This document shows, in pieces, positions 9,592 through 19,614 of a stretch of DNA of 64,000 bases. Origin of the DNA: Stutzerimonas stutzeri. Its GTDB lineage: Bacteria > Pseudomonadota > Gammaproteobacteria > Enterobacterales > Pasteurellaceae. The stretch lies in the NCBI GenBank assembly GCA_901420285.1, contig CABDVE010000001.1:992001-1056000 (forward strand), read 5' to 3'. A program made the translations under genes and the position numbers. The first letter of the stretch is position 1, and each line of letters starts with the position of its first letter. The notes beneath the pieces were generated by a model. That model saw nothing but the letters and a program-made list of their open reading frames with translations. It had not been told where the DNA came from and ran no database searches.

Positions 9592-11355
9592 TTATTTCCA
9601 ATTTTCCCGTTTAGCTTTTTGCAATTTTGCATAAGCGTTTAACAAGGCTTGATGTTCTTTAAAATTTTTCAGTTCTTCATCGCTTGATGGAAGGTTGTAG
9701 AACGGATTGCCGCCTTCGACGACCGCATTCCAAGCTTGCGCCACGGCCTCTTTACCGTACATTTTTTCAAATACGATGCGATATTGTGTCGGAGTGCGTT
9801 TATCATCTAAATGCAATTCAATGATTGAAATTAATGCACGATAATAATTTACGCGTTCAGCACTGAATACGGAGCTGTTCATATTTAACGTCCAGTTCGC
9901 CCAATCAAGCGCAGGTTCCAATTCGCCTAAGGCAAGATACAGCATAGATTTTAATTCGCCCACGCGAAGCGTTGTCCAACCGCTGGTTTTTGGTGCAACA
10001 ATACCGATAAATTCACGTATGCGAGTGGCGTCGTCAATATTTTGCGCATCAAGTTCTTCCAACAATTCCGCGTAAGTTTCAGCATTGTGATACCAGTTTG
10101 GTAAATCCAGCAAAATTTCACGCCAATCCATGCCCATATTATTGTTGGCGTAAATAAGATCGTCTGCAGGATAAATATCAGACATCCCCGGCACGATAAT
10201 ACGGCAGGCGTATACGTCTAAATGGTTGTAATCCATAATGTACACTTCTTTATTTTCTGTACGGAAAATCGCCATTAAGTTTTCGTATTCTTGTTGCGTC
10301 GTACCGCTGAAATCCCAATCGGTAAATTCATAATCCGGCATTTGTTTGAATAGATCCCAAGATATTAAACCGCTGGAGTCGATAAAGTGGGTTTCAAGAT
10401 TAGCATGATCAGCGACGTCTTCATTATTGAAAGAGGGGGGTGAAAACACGTCCAGATCTTTCAAACTACGGCCTTGTAAAAGCTCGGTTACGGTGCGTTC
10501 TAATGCCACTTGGAAATTCGGATGCGCGCCGAAAGAAGCAAAGCACGTACCGTTATTCGGGTTTAGTAATACTACGCAAATTACCGGATATTTGCCGCCG
10601 AGTGACGCGTCAAAAGCATAAATCGGGAAACCTTCTTCTTCTAATTTTGCGATGGAAGCTTGAATAGACGGATAACATGCCATTACCTCTGCAGGAATTT
10701 GCGGTAAGCTAGTGGCTTCAGCGATAATTTTGTTTTTCACATAACGTTCAAACACTTCCGAAAGCCCTTGCACACGCGCTTCGAATTTGGTGTTGCCGGC
10801 AGACATCCCGTTCGACACATAAAGATTGGCAATAATGCTTTGTGGAATATAAATGGTTTGCTCGTCCGATTGACGCACATAAGGCATCGCCACAATGCCA
10901 CGAGCATAATTGCCGGATTGTAAATCAACCAATAATTCCGGCGTAAGTTCTTGATTCGGATCGAAATAGTCAAGCAAATAATCGTCTAAAATGCCTTTTG
11001 GTAATAAAGCGTCGTCTTCAATCGGAAACCATTTTTCGTTTGGATAATGTACGAAATCACCGTTGGCGATTGCTTTTCCCAAATAAAAATCCGCAAAGAA
11101 ATAGTTAGTGGATAAACGCTCAAAATATTCGCCAAGCGCCGAGGCCAGCGCCGCTTTTTTGCTTGCGCCTTTGCCGTTGGAAAAACACTGCGGACAATCT
11201 TTATCGCGAATATGCACTGACCATACATTCGGTACCGGATTTAACCATGAGGCTTCTTCAATATGAAAACCCAGAGCGGTTAATTTTTGTTGAAATTTTG
11301 CAATGCTATCCTCTAATGCCGCGTCTTTGCCGGGAATAAAAGTTTGTGCTGTCAT
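9592..11355 (-). CDS. ycaO: YcaO ATP-grasp-like protein, ribosomal S12 methylthiotransferase accessory factor
   Basis: 587 residues, nearly collinear with E. coli YcaO (586), starting MTAQTFIPGKDAALEDSIAK. The YcaO domain binds ATP through the conserved Glu/Gln-rich segments (KGASKKAALASALGEYFERL near 84; ARVQGLSEVFERYVKNK near 210). The C-terminal TPR-like tail is typical of the E. coli subgroup. It helps RimO place beta-methylthio-Asp on S12; related domains make azoline heterocycles in peptide natural products, but no precursor peptide or maturation genes are nearby, so the housekeeping role is favoured. Monocistronic with its own terminator. Confidence 0.93.
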   Translation of the reverse strand: MTAQTFIPGKDAALEDSIAKFQQKLTALGFHIEEASWLNPVPNVWSVHIRDKDCPQCFSNGKGASKKAALASALGEYFERLSTNYFFADFYLGKAIANGDFVHYPNEKWFPIEDDALLPKGILDDYLLDYFDPNQELTPELLVDLQSGNYARGIVAMPYVRQSDEQTIYIPQSIIANLYVSNGMSAGNTKFEARVQGLSEVFERYVKNKIIAEATSLPQIPAEVMACYPSIQASIAKLEEEGFPIYAFDASLGGKYPVICVVLLNPNNGTCFASFGAHPNFQVALERTVTELLQGRSLKDLDVFSPPSFNNEDVADHANLETHFIDSSGLISWDLFKQMPDYEFTDWDFSGTTQQEYENLMAIFRTENKEVYIMDYNHLDVYACRIIVPGMSDIYPADDLIYANNNMGMDWREILLDLPNWYHNAETYAELLEELDAQNIDDATRIREFIGIVAPKTSGWTTLRVGELKSMLYLALGELEPALDWANWTLNMNSSVFSAERVNYYRALISIIELHLDDKRTPTQYRIVFEKMYGKEAVAQAWNAVVEGGNPFYNLPSSDEELKNFKEHQALLNAYAKLQKAKRENWK

Positions 11356-11423
11356 AGCGAATCCTTAAACAGAGAAAAAAGTGCGCCGCATAATAGGGGA
11401 GAATGGAAGGTGAGGCAAGGCAA

Positions 11424-12131
11424 TTATGCATTTGTCTTAAAGGCTTCCGTGGGTTGTAAAAATATTGGCATTGTTGTTCGCTCTTTTTCAGTGTTGAAGG
11501 TAAGCGGATAAGTGCGTTTTTGTGCCACGATAAGGATTAAAGGCGAAAATAAGTGGGCGCGTCGGCCTGTAATAGACAGATTTTGTCGCTCAAGAATTTC
11601 AAAATTAAGCAACTCTAACCAATCGATAATGCGCCAAGTCGAATATCGGCGGAACGGAAACTCACCGAGTTTATTTTTGCAAATCAACGAACTTAACGGA
11701 TTGAACAAGGAGAGAAATAACCAACCGTCATCAGCGAGTACACGATGAACCTCGCGCAAAATCTGATGAGGATCTTGGGTGAAATTTAAGCAGTTTGTCA
11801 AAAAGACCGCGTTTATTTCTTGCTGAATAAAAGGTAAGGCGGTAAGTTCGGCTTGTACAAAAGAATCGTTAGGGGTCAATGCGGTGCTGTTTGGCAATGT
11901 CTTTTCGCTTAACAAAATTTGATGGCGCATCGGTAAGTTTGTCGTCACTTCCGTGCTTAAGGCGCCGAGTTTTAAAATTTGATATCCGCCGATTTTTGCC
12001 AGCCAAGGCGCTAAAGCGACTTCCAATGCGCTACAATAGGCTTTGCCTTGCGGTAACTGTCGCCAGCTTTGCGGGGCACAGAAAGGCTTGGCCGATTTTG
12101 CGTGCCATTTTACATTCCATCGAATCATCAT
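11424..12131 (-). CDS. YafS-like SAM-dependent methyltransferase
   Basis: 235 residues, divergent from gloB exactly as yafS is in E. coli. [11 protein letters not shown] and the segment [34 protein letters not shown] fit a methyltransferase_11 fold, although the glycine-rich motif I (LKLGALS) is weak, as in YafS itself. I start it at 12131 (MMIRWNVKW), where GGAAATGAA precedes ATGATG; a longer form from 12146 is possible. An exact CAATGCGGTGCT word (11877-11888) is read here as Asn-Ser-Thr-Ala-Leu. Substrate unknown. Confidence 0.8.
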   Translation of the reverse strand: MMIRWNVKWHAKSAKPFCAPQSWRQLPQGKAYCSALEVALAPWLAKIGGYQILKLGALSTEVTTNLPMRHQILLSEKTLPNSTALTPNDSFVQAELTALPFIQQEINAVFLTNCLNFTQDPHQILREVHRVLADDGWLFLSLFNPLSSLICKNKLGEFPFRRYSTWRIIDWLELLNFEILERQNLSITGRRAHLFSPLILIVAQKRTYPLTFNTEKERTTMPIFLQPTEAFKTNA

Positions 12132-12156
12132 TTCATTTCCAAACAAAAGAGGATTT

Positions 12157-12858
12157 ATGTTAGTTGCTTTGCCAGCCTTGAACGATAATTACATTTGGCT
12201 TTATCAACGTGAAAATTTGCCGCTTATTATTGTCGATTTGCCCGAAACGGACAAGCTGTTTGCATGGCTTGATGTGCATGATTATGCCGTCAATGCGGTG
12301 CTGTTGACGCACCTGCATGACGATCACACTCAAGGGGTAGCGGCTTTTCGCGCGCGTTATCCGGATGTGCCGATTTATGGTCCTGAAGAATGTGCCGAAA
12401 AAGGCGCGACGGTGATTGTTAATAAAGGCGAGATTATTACGGAAAACTACCGCATTGAAGTTTTGCCTACCGGCGGGCATACGGCGCAGCACTTGAGTTT
12501 TTTAGTGGACGGGCATCTATTTTGCGGAGACGCGTTATTTTCTGCCGGTTGTGGCCGTGTGTTTAGCGGCGATTACGCGCAAATGTTTGAAACTTTGCAA
12601 CGTCTTAAAATGTTGCCGGACGATACCGTCATTTGTCCCGCGCATGAATATACTTTAGCGAATTTAGCGTTTGCGAAAATGGTGATGCCGGACAATGACG
12701 CAGTCAAAAATCAGATAATTCAGGTGGAAACTTTGCGTGCTCAAGGCAAACCGAGTTTACCGACTACGCTACAGCTGGAAAAAATGATCAATCCGTTCTT
12801 ACGGGCAAAAACGCTTGAAGCGTTTATTGCACTTCGTAAAGCGAAAGATGTGTTTTAA
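12157..12858 (+). CDS. gloB: hydroxyacylglutathione hydrolase (glyoxalase II)
   Basis: Metallo-beta-lactamase-fold thioesterase that hydrolyses S-lactoylglutathione in methylglyoxal detoxification. The start at 12157 has AGAGGA seven bases upstream and gives [14 protein letters not shown], the standard N-terminus. The metal motif is [10 protein letters not shown] near residue 52 (usual T-H-x-H-x-D-H); further ligands are [23 protein letters not shown] and [13 protein letters not shown]. The 233-residue length is slightly short of the 250 usual. The NAVLLT before the metal motif is encoded by an exact CAATGCGGTGCT word (12291-12302). Confidence 0.94.
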   Translation: MLVALPALNDNYIWLYQRENLPLIIVDLPETDKLFAWLDVHDYAVNAVLLTHLHDDHTQGVAAFRARYPDVPIYGPEECAEKGATVIVNKGEIITENYRIEVLPTGGHTAQHLSFLVDGHLFCGDALFSAGCGRVFSGDYAQMFETLQRLKMLPDDTVICPAHEYTLANLAFAKMVMPDNDAVKNQIIQVETLRAQGKPSLPTTLQLEKMINPFLRAKTLEAFIALRKAKDVF

Positions 12859-12990
12859 CTTTTTTACGTTATTCTGCCACAATTATGACGTGTGTATTTG
12901 CTCAACGCGCCATAATTCATTAGAATGGCGCCAATTTTTTATCGGATATTTCTGTCGCACTTTTTAGATGCGGTTATTTTTACATCAACC

Positions 12991-14313
12991 ATGACCCTTC
13001 TTGTTCTCGGCATCAATCATAAAACCGCATCGGTTTCGGTGCGTGAAAGAGTCGCTTTTTCAGCGGAAAAGCGTCTGTTTGCCTTGCAACAAATTCAGCA
13101 ACAAAACCTTGCCGAAGGCGCGGTGATCCTTTCTACTTGTAATCGCACGGAAGTATATTTGCACCATCGACAAATTTCGCCACAAGAATGCGATAAATGG
13201 CGTGAAAATATCGAACGGTGGTTTGCGGAGATTCACCGGATTCCTTTGGCAGAATTGATGCCGAGTATTTATGCGCATCAAAATCAACACGCGGCGAATC
13301 ATTTAATGCGCGTAGCGTGCGGATTGGATTCGTTGATTTTGGGCGAACCGCAAATTTTGGGGCAAGTGAAACAAGCTTTTCAAATTACCGAAGAATTTTA
13401 CCAAAACGCCCAAGTACCGCTTTCTACCGAGCTTTCGCGCTTATTCCAAAAAACCTTTTCGACTGCCAAACGTGTACGTACCGAAACCAATATTGGCGAG
13501 AGCGCCGTTTCTGTGGCATATGCGGCTTGCAGTTTGGCGCGTCAGATTTTCGAATCTTTACGCACGCTGAATATTTTACTGCTGGGCGCGGGTGAAACCA
13601 TTGAATTGGTGAGCCGTCATTTATTGCGTCATGGTGTAAAAAAATTAATGATAGCCAACCGTACTTTAAGTCGGGCGGAGCGATTAGCAGAAAAATTAGC
13701 TTCCGATACGCCGATTGAGGTGTTTGGTTTAGATGATTTTAGCACCGCATTGGAGCAAGCTGATATCGTAATTAGTTCTACCGCCAGTCCGAATGTGTTG
13801 ATTAGCCGAGAAATGGTGAAAGTCGCGCAAAAGAAACGCCACAACGCGCCGATGTTGTTAGTGGACATTGCGGTGCCGCGCGATATTGAGGAAAGCGTGG
13901 AAAGTCTCGACAGCGTGTATCATTATACGGTGGATGATTTACAGGATATTATTCAATCTAATTTAAACCGCCGCGAACAAGCAGCAGAGCACGCTCAATC
14001 CATTATTACAGAAGAGTGTCGGGATTTTTTTGAGTGGATTAAAGTGCGCCAATTTTCTAATTTGATCAAAAATTATCGTCAAAATGCGGAAGCGATACGC
14101 CAAGATTTACTGAAAAATGCGCTGCAACACTTGCAACAAAGCGATAATGCAGAGGCGGTATTGCAAGAATTGAGTTATAAATTGATGAACAAACTTATTC
14201 ACGCACCGACGCAAACTTTGCAATCTATGATGAAAACGGGTAACGCAGAAGGCTTACATTCGTTTTCTAATGCCCTAAAGCTTTCCCATCCTTTAGATGA
14301 AAAAACTCTTTAA
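12991..14313 (+). CDS. hemA: glutamyl-tRNA reductase
   Basis: First committed step of C5 heme synthesis: NADPH reduction of Glu-tRNA to glutamate-1-semialdehyde. I start at 12991 ([20 protein letters not shown]), the family N-terminus; upstream in-frame ATG codons add 22 unrelated residues. The catalytic Cys50 sits in [13 protein letters not shown], then [22 protein letters not shown] residues (here [11 protein letters not shown]), NADPH-binding [12 protein letters not shown] and the C-terminal dimerisation helix. The 440-residue length is normal. A repeat copy at 13741-13752 encodes Ser-Thr-Ala-Leu-Glu. It overlaps the next gene by 17 bases. Confidence 0.96.
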   Translation: MTLLVLGINHKTASVSVRERVAFSAEKRLFALQQIQQQNLAEGAVILSTCNRTEVYLHHRQISPQECDKWRENIERWFAEIHRIPLAELMPSIYAHQNQHAANHLMRVACGLDSLILGEPQILGQVKQAFQITEEFYQNAQVPLSTELSRLFQKTFSTAKRVRTETNIGESAVSVAYAACSLARQIFESLRTLNILLLGAGETIELVSRHLLRHGVKKLMIANRTLSRAERLAEKLASDTPIEVFGLDDFSTALEQADIVISSTASPNVLISREMVKVAQKKRHNAPMLLVDIAVPRDIEESVESLDSVYHYTVDDLQDIIQSNLNRREQAAEHAQSIITEECRDFFEWIKVRQFSNLIKNYRQNAEAIRQDLLKNALQHLQQSDNAEAVLQELSYKLMNKLIHAPTQTLQSMMKTGNAEGLHSFSNALKLSHPLDEKTL

Positions 14314-15019
14314 AATTCTAACCGTACTTTGCTGTGGTCTTTCTTCAACAGTCTATGGTGGCGAATATCGTTCTTTTACCGATTCCAACATTACTTACGG
14401 AATTTTTCAAGCTAAACCTGAAGACGTGCGTCTGCATTGGCGTGACAGCGAGGGTAAAGATTATCAATCTTTAACTAATTTAAAACATGCGTTGGAAAAA
14501 AATTTTCAAGTGAAAATGCTCATGAATGCCGGAATCTATAGTAGGAATAATGTGCCGGCGGGCTTATGGATTGAAAACGGCAAAGAATTGAATGCGCTTA
14601 ATACCAAACGTGGTACGGGCAATTTTCATGTCCAACCGAATGGCGTTTTTGCATTGGTAGGCGTGCAACCTTACATTTTGACAACGAAGGCTTATCAACA
14701 GAAAAGGCTAAAACCTACCTTTGCCATGCAATCCGGTCCGATGTTATTAATTGAGGGGGAAATTAACCGCCAATTTAAACCCACGTTAGAAAGTTATCAC
14801 AAGCGCAATGCGGTATGTTTGGATAAACAACATCGTCTTTTCTTTATTATGACCACGAAAGGTGAGCCGAATCTTTATACTTTCAGTCAAGGTTTGCTAA
14901 AAGTAGGCTGTTACAATGCGCTTTATTTAGACGGAACGATTTCCGATTGGTATATTCCGAATAGATTTAATAGTTTTCACTGGCGTCATTTTGTCGGTAT
15001 GATTTCTGTGGCGGAATGA
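14297..15019 (+). CDS. DUF2233/phosphodiester glycosidase-family exported protein
   Basis: 240 residues with a signal peptide ([21 protein letters not shown]). The conserved block [26 protein letters not shown] and [18 protein letters not shown] match the DUF2233 / NAGPA-like fold, named for a mammalian phosphodiester alpha-N-acetylglucosaminidase. C-terminal [14 protein letters not shown] is also typical. It is probably periplasmic and acts on a sugar-phosphate linkage, though no substrate is known for the bacterial members. Its start lies inside the end of hemA, so it is probably co-transcribed with it. Confidence 0.8.
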   Translation: MKKLFKILTVLCCGLSSTVYGGEYRSFTDSNITYGIFQAKPEDVRLHWRDSEGKDYQSLTNLKHALEKNFQVKMLMNAGIYSRNNVPAGLWIENGKELNALNTKRGTGNFHVQPNGVFALVGVQPYILTTKAYQQKRLKPTFAMQSGPMLLIEGEINRQFKPTLESYHKRNAVCLDKQHRLFFIMTTKGEPNLYTFSQGLLKVGCYNALYLDGTISDWYIPNRFNSFHWRHFVGMISVAE

Positions 15020-15089
15020 ATAAAAAATAACAAAAGCGTTTTTTTTATAATCAACTAAGCTTAAAAAACGGATTTTTTACAAAAAGTGA

Positions 15090-15118
15090 TTGACGCGATA
15101 AGGGCAAATCAGCATAAT
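15090..15118 (+). promoter_or_regulatory. promoter of the Met-Leu-Gln-Gln tRNA operon
   Basis: TTGACG (15090-15095) and CATAAT (15113-15118) are separated by 17 bases, followed by the GC-rich discriminator ACGCCCCGC typical of growth-rate-controlled stable RNA. Confidence 0.8.
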
Positions 15119-15150
15119 ACGCCCCGCAAAGCTAATATGGTTAAGCAGAT

Positions 15151-15227
15151 GGCTACATAGCTCAGTTGGTTAGAGCACAACACTCATAATGTTGGGGTCG
15201 CAAGTTCGAATCTCGCTGTAGCCACCA
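15151..15227 (+). tRNA. elongator tRNA-Met (CAU)
   Basis: The 77-base cloverleaf begins GGCTACATAGC and ends with an encoded CCA. The anticodon loop is CTCATAA. The acceptor and D-arm match elongator Met rather than the lysidine-modified Ile tRNA. Confidence 0.92.
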
Positions 15228-15230
15228 TTT

Positions 15231-15315
15231 GCGGGACTGGCGAAATTGGTAGACGCACCAGATTTAGGTTCTGGCGCCGTGAGGTGTGTGGGTTCAAGTC
15301 CCTCGTCCCGCACCA
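15231..15315 (+). tRNA. tRNA-Leu (UAG)
   Basis: This 85-base class II tRNA has a long variable arm. The anticodon TAG lies in CCAGATTTAGGTTCTGG, and CCA is encoded. It starts three bases after tRNA-Met. Confidence 0.95.
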
Positions 15316-15340
15316 TCGCTTTGTAAGTCAAAATAGTGAT

Positions 15341-15415
15341 TGGGGTATCGCCAAGCGGTAAGGCACCGGGTTTTGATCTCGGCATTCCTAGGTTCGAATC
15401 CTAGTACCCCAGCCA
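15341..15415 (+). tRNA. tRNA-Gln (UUG), first copy
   Basis: 75-base cloverleaf, TGGGGTATCGCC to AGCCA, anticodon TTG in GGTTTTGATCTC. Confidence 0.95.
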
Positions 15416-15461
15416 TATTATCCTAAAAGTTTCCTTATATTCTTGTTTTAAGAGTTTCCAT

Positions 15462-15536
15462 TGGGGTATCGCCAAGCGGTAAGGCACCGGGTTTTGATCT
15501 CGGCATTCCTAGGTTCGAATCCTAGTACCCCAGCCA
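15462..15536 (+). tRNA. tRNA-Gln (UUG), second identical copy
   Basis: Base-for-base repeat of the preceding tRNA-Gln, separated by a 46-base spacer. No tRNA-Gln(CUG) is in the window. Confidence 0.95.
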
Positions 15537-15746
15537 TACTATCTTTTCTTGTTTCAAACTTCAAAAATTGAGATTCCTTTTCTTGGGCTCATTTAGTGCA
15601 TATAAAAATGCGCTAAATGCGTTGCCTATTTTAATATTGCCTAATCCGTTGCCCATTTTTAATTCTTTGCCGTAATATTCTTTTTAATATCTTGTATTTG
15701 CGGAAAGTTACCTGGGCCCATTATAGTTAGGATTGTTATAAAGCCT

Positions 15747-16856
15747 CTATTTTGCTTGCGTTAAATCCAACACCTTAATTAGTGCGGCAAAAAATTTGTC
15801 ATTTTCTTGCGGCAAGCCGATACTCACGCGTAAATGATTTGGCATACCGTAACCAGCAATCGGACGCACAATTACACCTTCGCGTAATAAGGCCTCGTAA
15901 ATCGGCGCAGCGGGTCGTTTGAAATCGATAGTGATGAAGTTACCTTTCGACGGAATATAATCCAAATTGTATTGTTGGCAAAATTGCTCGTAACGAGCCA
16001 TTTCAATGCGGTTGTTTTTCGCAACCTTAGTTACGAATTCATCGTCGTTCATTACCGCAATGGCGGAAGTCAGCGCCAAACTGTTGCAGTTAAACGGTTG
16101 ACGCACGCGATTTAATAAATCCGCAATTTCCGGGTTAGACACCGCATAACCGATACGTAAGCCTGCCAATCCATAAGCTTTGGAAAGAGAGCGTGAAATA
16201 ATCAGATTAGGGTATTTTTTCAATAACCCGAATGAATCTACGCGTTCTTCCGGAAGCGTAAATTCAGTATAGGCTTCATCAAGCACCACAATGACGCTTT
16301 CTGGTACTTTCGCTAAAAATGCGTCAAGTTCTTGCTCAGTTAAGAAATTACCGGTCGGATTGTTAGGGTTGGCGATAAAAATCAGTTTAGTTTTGTGGGA
16401 AAGTTCAGTTAAAAATCCGGCTAAATCATGCCCCCAGTTTTTCGCCGGGATCTCTTTGGCGACCGCATTGATAGCTTTACTGACAAGCGGATAAACAATA
16501 AAGGCATATTGCGAATAAATCACTTCGTCGCCTTCGCCGGCAAAGGTGTGAGCGAATAATTCCAATAAATCGTTGGAACCGTTGCCGAGAGTGATTTGGT
16601 TTGGTTGTATGCCGAATTTTTTTGCGATCGCTTGTTTGAGCTCAAAACCGTTGGCGTCAGGATAGCGCGTAAGATTGTCTAATTGATTGCGGATTGCTTG
16701 TTTGGCGCTTTCCGGAAAGCCAAACGGATTTTCGTTAGAGGCTAGTTTGACGATGTCGGAAATGCCGAGTTCGCGTTCAAGTTCTTCAATCGGTTTACCG
16801 GCTTGGTAAGGAGAGAGGGATTTTACGCCTTGGTTGGCAATGTCGATGTACTGCAT
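15747..16856 (-). CDS. hisC: histidinol-phosphate aminotransferase
   Basis: PLP enzyme converting imidazole acetol phosphate to histidinol phosphate. 369 residues; LASNENPFGFPESAK at the N-terminus, GNGSNDLLELFAHTF for cofactor phosphate, NPNNPTGNFL, DEAYTEF and the PLP lysine in SRSLSKAYGLAGLRIGY (near 226). It lies 57 bases behind serC on the same strand, and a serC-hisC operon is plausible. It is outside a his operon, so it may serve as a second, broad-specificity copy (aromatic transamination). Confidence 0.93.
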   Translation of the reverse strand: MQYIDIANQGVKSLSPYQAGKPIEELERELGISDIVKLASNENPFGFPESAKQAIRNQLDNLTRYPDANGFELKQAIAKKFGIQPNQITLGNGSNDLLELFAHTFAGEGDEVIYSQYAFIVYPLVSKAINAVAKEIPAKNWGHDLAGFLTELSHKTKLIFIANPNNPTGNFLTEQELDAFLAKVPESVIVVLDEAYTEFTLPEERVDSFGLLKKYPNLIISRSLSKAYGLAGLRIGYAVSNPEIADLLNRVRQPFNCNSLALTSAIAVMNDDEFVTKVAKNNRIEMARYEQFCQQYNLDYIPSKGNFITIDFKRPAAPIYEALLREGVIVRPIAGYGMPNHLRVSIGLPQENDKFFAALIKVLDLTQAK

Positions 16857-16913
16857 GAATGATCCTATAAGAAAACGGACACGCTAGGGTGCCCGTTATG
16901 ATAAAACGAATAA

Positions 16914-17996
16914 TTAAGCGTTTTCAGCTTCAAATTTTTTCATAAATTCGATGAGTGCTTGCACACCTTCTAACGGCATGGCGTTATAAATAGAGGCACG
17001 CATTCCGCCCAGTACTTTATGTCCTTTTAAGGCTTGCAAGCCGGCTGCGGTGGATTCTGCCACGAACTTCGCATCAAGTTCAGGACTGCCGGTTACGAAC
17101 GTTACATTCATGGTTGAACGGTTTTCTTTTGCTACCACGTTGCGATAAAGTTTACTAGAATCAATGTAATCGTAAAGAGTTTGCGCTTTACGTTCGTTAC
17201 GTTTAGCAATAACCGGTAAACCACCAATGGCTTTGATATGTTTGAATACAAGAGAACATAAATACCACGCAAACGTTGGTGGCGTGTTGATCATAGAATC
17301 TGCATCACGTTGCGTTGCATAGTTCCAAATTGACGGAGTTTCTTTGCGGGCATGGCCGATTAAATCATCTCGAATAATCACTAAAGTAATACCGGCCGGG
17401 CCTAAGTTTTTTTGGGCGCCAGCGTAAATTACACCGAATCGATTAATATCAATTTCGCGTGAAAGAATGTTAGAAGACATGTCTGCTACCAGCACCGCAT
17501 TGCCCACATTCGGCACATCAAAAATTTCTACGCCGCTGATGGTTTCATTCGGGCAGTAGTGAACGTAATCGTATTGTTCGGCGATATCGCTAAAATCAAG
17601 TTCGGTAACACGGGTTTTATCGCCGTTTTCGATGATGCTAATTTCATCGATTTCGGCAAAGTTACGAGCCTCTTTGGCGGCGGTCGCTGACCAATGTCCG
17701 CTGTTTAAATAAAGGGCTTTGCCTTTTTTACCGATTAAGTTCATCGGCAATGCGGCGAATTGACCGCGCGCGCCACCTTGTAAGAAAAGCACGCGATAGT
17801 TGTCGGGAATGTTGTACACTTCGCGTAGATCTTTTTCCGCTTCTTTAATTAAATCCATAAAGTATTTACCGCGATGACTCACTTCCATCACGGAAACGCC
17901 TTGACCTAACCAATCGGTGAGTTCAACTTGCGCTTTGTGTAACACTTCGGGGAAAATCATGGCCGGGCCGGCGCTAAAATTGAAGACTTGAGACAT
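16914..17996 (-). CDS. serC: phosphoserine aminotransferase
   Basis: Second step of serine synthesis (3-phosphohydroxypyruvate + Glu), also used in pyridoxine synthesis. 360 residues as in E. coli. MSQVFNFSAGPAMIFPEVL, GVSVMEVSHRGKYF and the PLP lysine in YAGAQKNLGPAG are clear. A repeat copy (17491-17502) is read as Asn-Ala-Val-Leu in the segment VGNAVLVADMSS. First gene of the probable serC-hisC operon. Confidence 0.96.
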   Translation of the reverse strand: MSQVFNFSAGPAMIFPEVLHKAQVELTDWLGQGVSVMEVSHRGKYFMDLIKEAEKDLREVYNIPDNYRVLFLQGGARGQFAALPMNLIGKKGKALYLNSGHWSATAAKEARNFAEIDEISIIENGDKTRVTELDFSDIAEQYDYVHYCPNETISGVEIFDVPNVGNAVLVADMSSNILSREIDINRFGVIYAGAQKNLGPAGITLVIIRDDLIGHARKETPSIWNYATQRDADSMINTPPTFAWYLCSLVFKHIKAIGGLPVIAKRNERKAQTLYDYIDSSKLYRNVVAKENRSTMNVTFVTGSPELDAKFVAESTAAGLQALKGHKVLGGMRASIYNAMPLEGVQALIEFMKKFEAENA

Positions 17997-18181
17997 TGTG
18001 TTTCCTTATTTTTTAGAAAAATAGTGACTACGTTTTATCACTACGAAAGCGTGGAATCAACGCTTTTTATGTAAATTCTCACTTTTTTTGATATAGCCTA
18101 CAAATCTGATTTTAAGGTTTTGACGAATTGACAAAAAAAGGCTAAATTACAACCACTTTTTGTCTAGTTAAGAGAGCAATT

Positions 18182-18535
18182 ATGGAAACCGTAAATAAAC
18201 AATCGTTTCAAGATGTGTTGGAATATGTGCGTATGTATCGTTTAAAAAATAAACTAAAACGTGATATTGAAGATATTGGTCGTAAAATTCGTGATAACCA
18301 AAAACGGGTGTTATTGCTCGATAACTTAAATCAATATATTCGCGATGATATGGATATTGAAGAGGTGCGCGCGATTATCGAAAGTATGCGCGATGATTAT
18401 GAAGCGCGCGTGGATGACTACACTATCCGCAGCGCGGAACTTTCTTCTGAGCGTCGCGAAATCAGCGCTAAAATGAAAGAGCAAAAACGCGTTCACGCGG
18501 ATTTGGCGAAAAAGGCTAATAAAGTCACCATATAA
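18182..18535 (+). CDS. small coiled-coil protein of unknown function
   Basis: 117 residues, very rich in charged residues and without cysteine or aromatic clusters. The N-terminal helix ([21 protein letters not shown]) and a long C-terminal heptad-like region ([20 protein letters not shown]) suggest a dimeric coiled coil. It is cytoplasmic, with no signal or membrane segment. It is divergent from serC, AGAGAGCAATT precedes the ATG, and the reading frame has normal coding bias. I do not recognise the family and assign no function. Confidence 0.75.
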   Translation: METVNKQSFQDVLEYVRMYRLKNKLKRDIEDIGRKIRDNQKRVLLLDNLNQYIRDDMDIEEVRAIIESMRDDYEARVDDYTIRSAELSSERREISAKMKEQKRVHADLAKKANKVTI

Positions 18536-18815
18536 TTGAAGATATTGGTGGTCGATTACATGTTAAGATTTTAAGATGCAGTGTGCACTGCTCTGAATAA
18601 TTAAATCTAGCTTACATATAAGGCTTTTTATTGTATAGCGCTGAAATTTAGTCTGTTCCTCACTGTAATATTCAGATTCCTTCACTAAAATTTTAATGTC
18701 TTGAGAATTGTCATAGATGGAATGTTTAGGTTTTGACATTCCTATTTTTTCGCTTGTCGTATTGAGTACTATAAGTTTGAAGATGTAGTGCTTAAGTTCT
18801 AGTAATGTTTGCCCA
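18536..18815. other. AT-rich intergenic region without visible gene
   Basis: This stretch lies between the coiled-coil gene and the tetR-like gene, upstream of palindromic element copy 2. I see no convincing ORF, tRNA or terminator. It marks the left boundary of the accessory siderophore cassette. Confidence 0.4.
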
Positions 18816-18868
18816 TAAAAAATCTGTACCTTAAATAGATTGGGTTTTAGTGTTCAGGTTTTGGAGGG
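18816..18868. repeat. small palindromic element, copy 2 (decayed right arm)
   Basis: The left part ATAAAAAATCTGTACCTTAAAT matches copies 1 and 3 closely, and the interior TTGGGTTTTAGTGTTCAGGTTTT aligns with copy 3, but the right arm has drifted (GGAGGGG instead of AAGGTGCAG). It sits at the end of the tetR-like gene, one edge of the siderophore cassette; copy 3 sits at the other edge. Confidence 0.5.
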
Positions 18869-18877
18869 GAAAATATT

Positions 18878-19459
18878 TTAATCTTTTCTCTTTTGATAGG
18901 CGATCCCATGCATAAAAAATTGCAAAATATCTTTTAATAATTGTTGTTCGTTGCCGATATAATGCTGTTGTAACGTCGGTGTATTTAACATTTCGTCGAT
19001 TTTTTGGATGATTACATCGATTAAGGTTATGGGAAAATCATCACGAATCACTTTGCGTTGTTGTAACGTGCCAAAAAAATGATGCATATAGTGATATTTT
19101 TCTTGTGCCATTTTATGAAAGAACTGCTGTAATTCTTCGTTGCGGTGCGCATTTAAATCCGCTAATACCGACGGAGAATAAAGCGTCGCCATAGCCTCCT
19201 GCTGCATATCCAAAATGCGTTGAATAACCGTCTCCAAATTCGCTTGATGATGCAATAACCGTTCAAATTCAGCGCGCATTTTATTTTTTTGTTCTTCAAA
19301 CAAGCTTTCTACCAGCGCTTCTTTTGTTGCAAAGTGTTTGTAAAATGTGACTCTGCTAACTCCTGCCAACTGACAGATTTCCGTAATAGATGTAGCAATC
19401 CAACCTTGTTTATAAAAAAGCCTCATGGCGGCTTGCTTTAATACAGAATCTTTTTTCAT
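18878..19459 (-). CDS. TetR-family transcriptional regulator
   Basis: 193 residues. The N-terminal helix-turn-helix is ITEICQLAGVSRVTFYKHFATKEALVE (residues about 24-50); the rest is a helical ligand/dimerisation domain. It is divergent from the TonB receptor gene with 155 bases between starts, so it most likely represses itself and the import operon in response to a siderophore or metal signal. The ligand is unknown. Regulators of ybt-type loci are usually AraC-type (YbtA), so a TetR protein here differs from that pattern. Confidence 0.88.
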   Translation of the reverse strand: MKKDSVLKQAAMRLFYKQGWIATSITEICQLAGVSRVTFYKHFATKEALVESLFEEQKNKMRAEFERLLHHQANLETVIQRILDMQQEAMATLYSPSVLADLNAHRNEELQQFFHKMAQEKYHYMHHFFGTLQQRKVIRDDFPITLIDVIIQKIDEMLNTPTLQQHYIGNEQQLLKDILQFFMHGIAYQKRKD

Positions 19460-19479
19460 TTTTACTCCTTAAACGGTCA

Positions 19480-19614
19480 ATAAAATAATCGAACACTTTA
19501 AATTGTCAAATATTATATTTGAGAAGAATTCTTATTTACTTTTTGTTTTAGATTATGTTATGTTTACAATAATTGATGTTAAATCTTAAAAATGTAAACC
19601 TAAAAGGTGTTCTT
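19480..19614 (+). promoter_or_regulatory. divergent control region of the siderophore cassette
   Basis: It holds the palindrome AAGAATTCTT (19524-19533) inside GAGAAGAATTCTTATTT, which could be a TetR operator or a weak Fur site. AT-rich promoter-like sequence and an AAAGGTG ribosome binding site before the receptor ATG follow. The assignment is by position and symmetry only. Confidence 0.35.

Noticed and set aside
9592..11355. YcaO as part of a peptide natural-product (azoline) cluster
   Set aside because: Full-length match to housekeeping E. coli YcaO and no precursor, dehydrogenase or export genes next to it.
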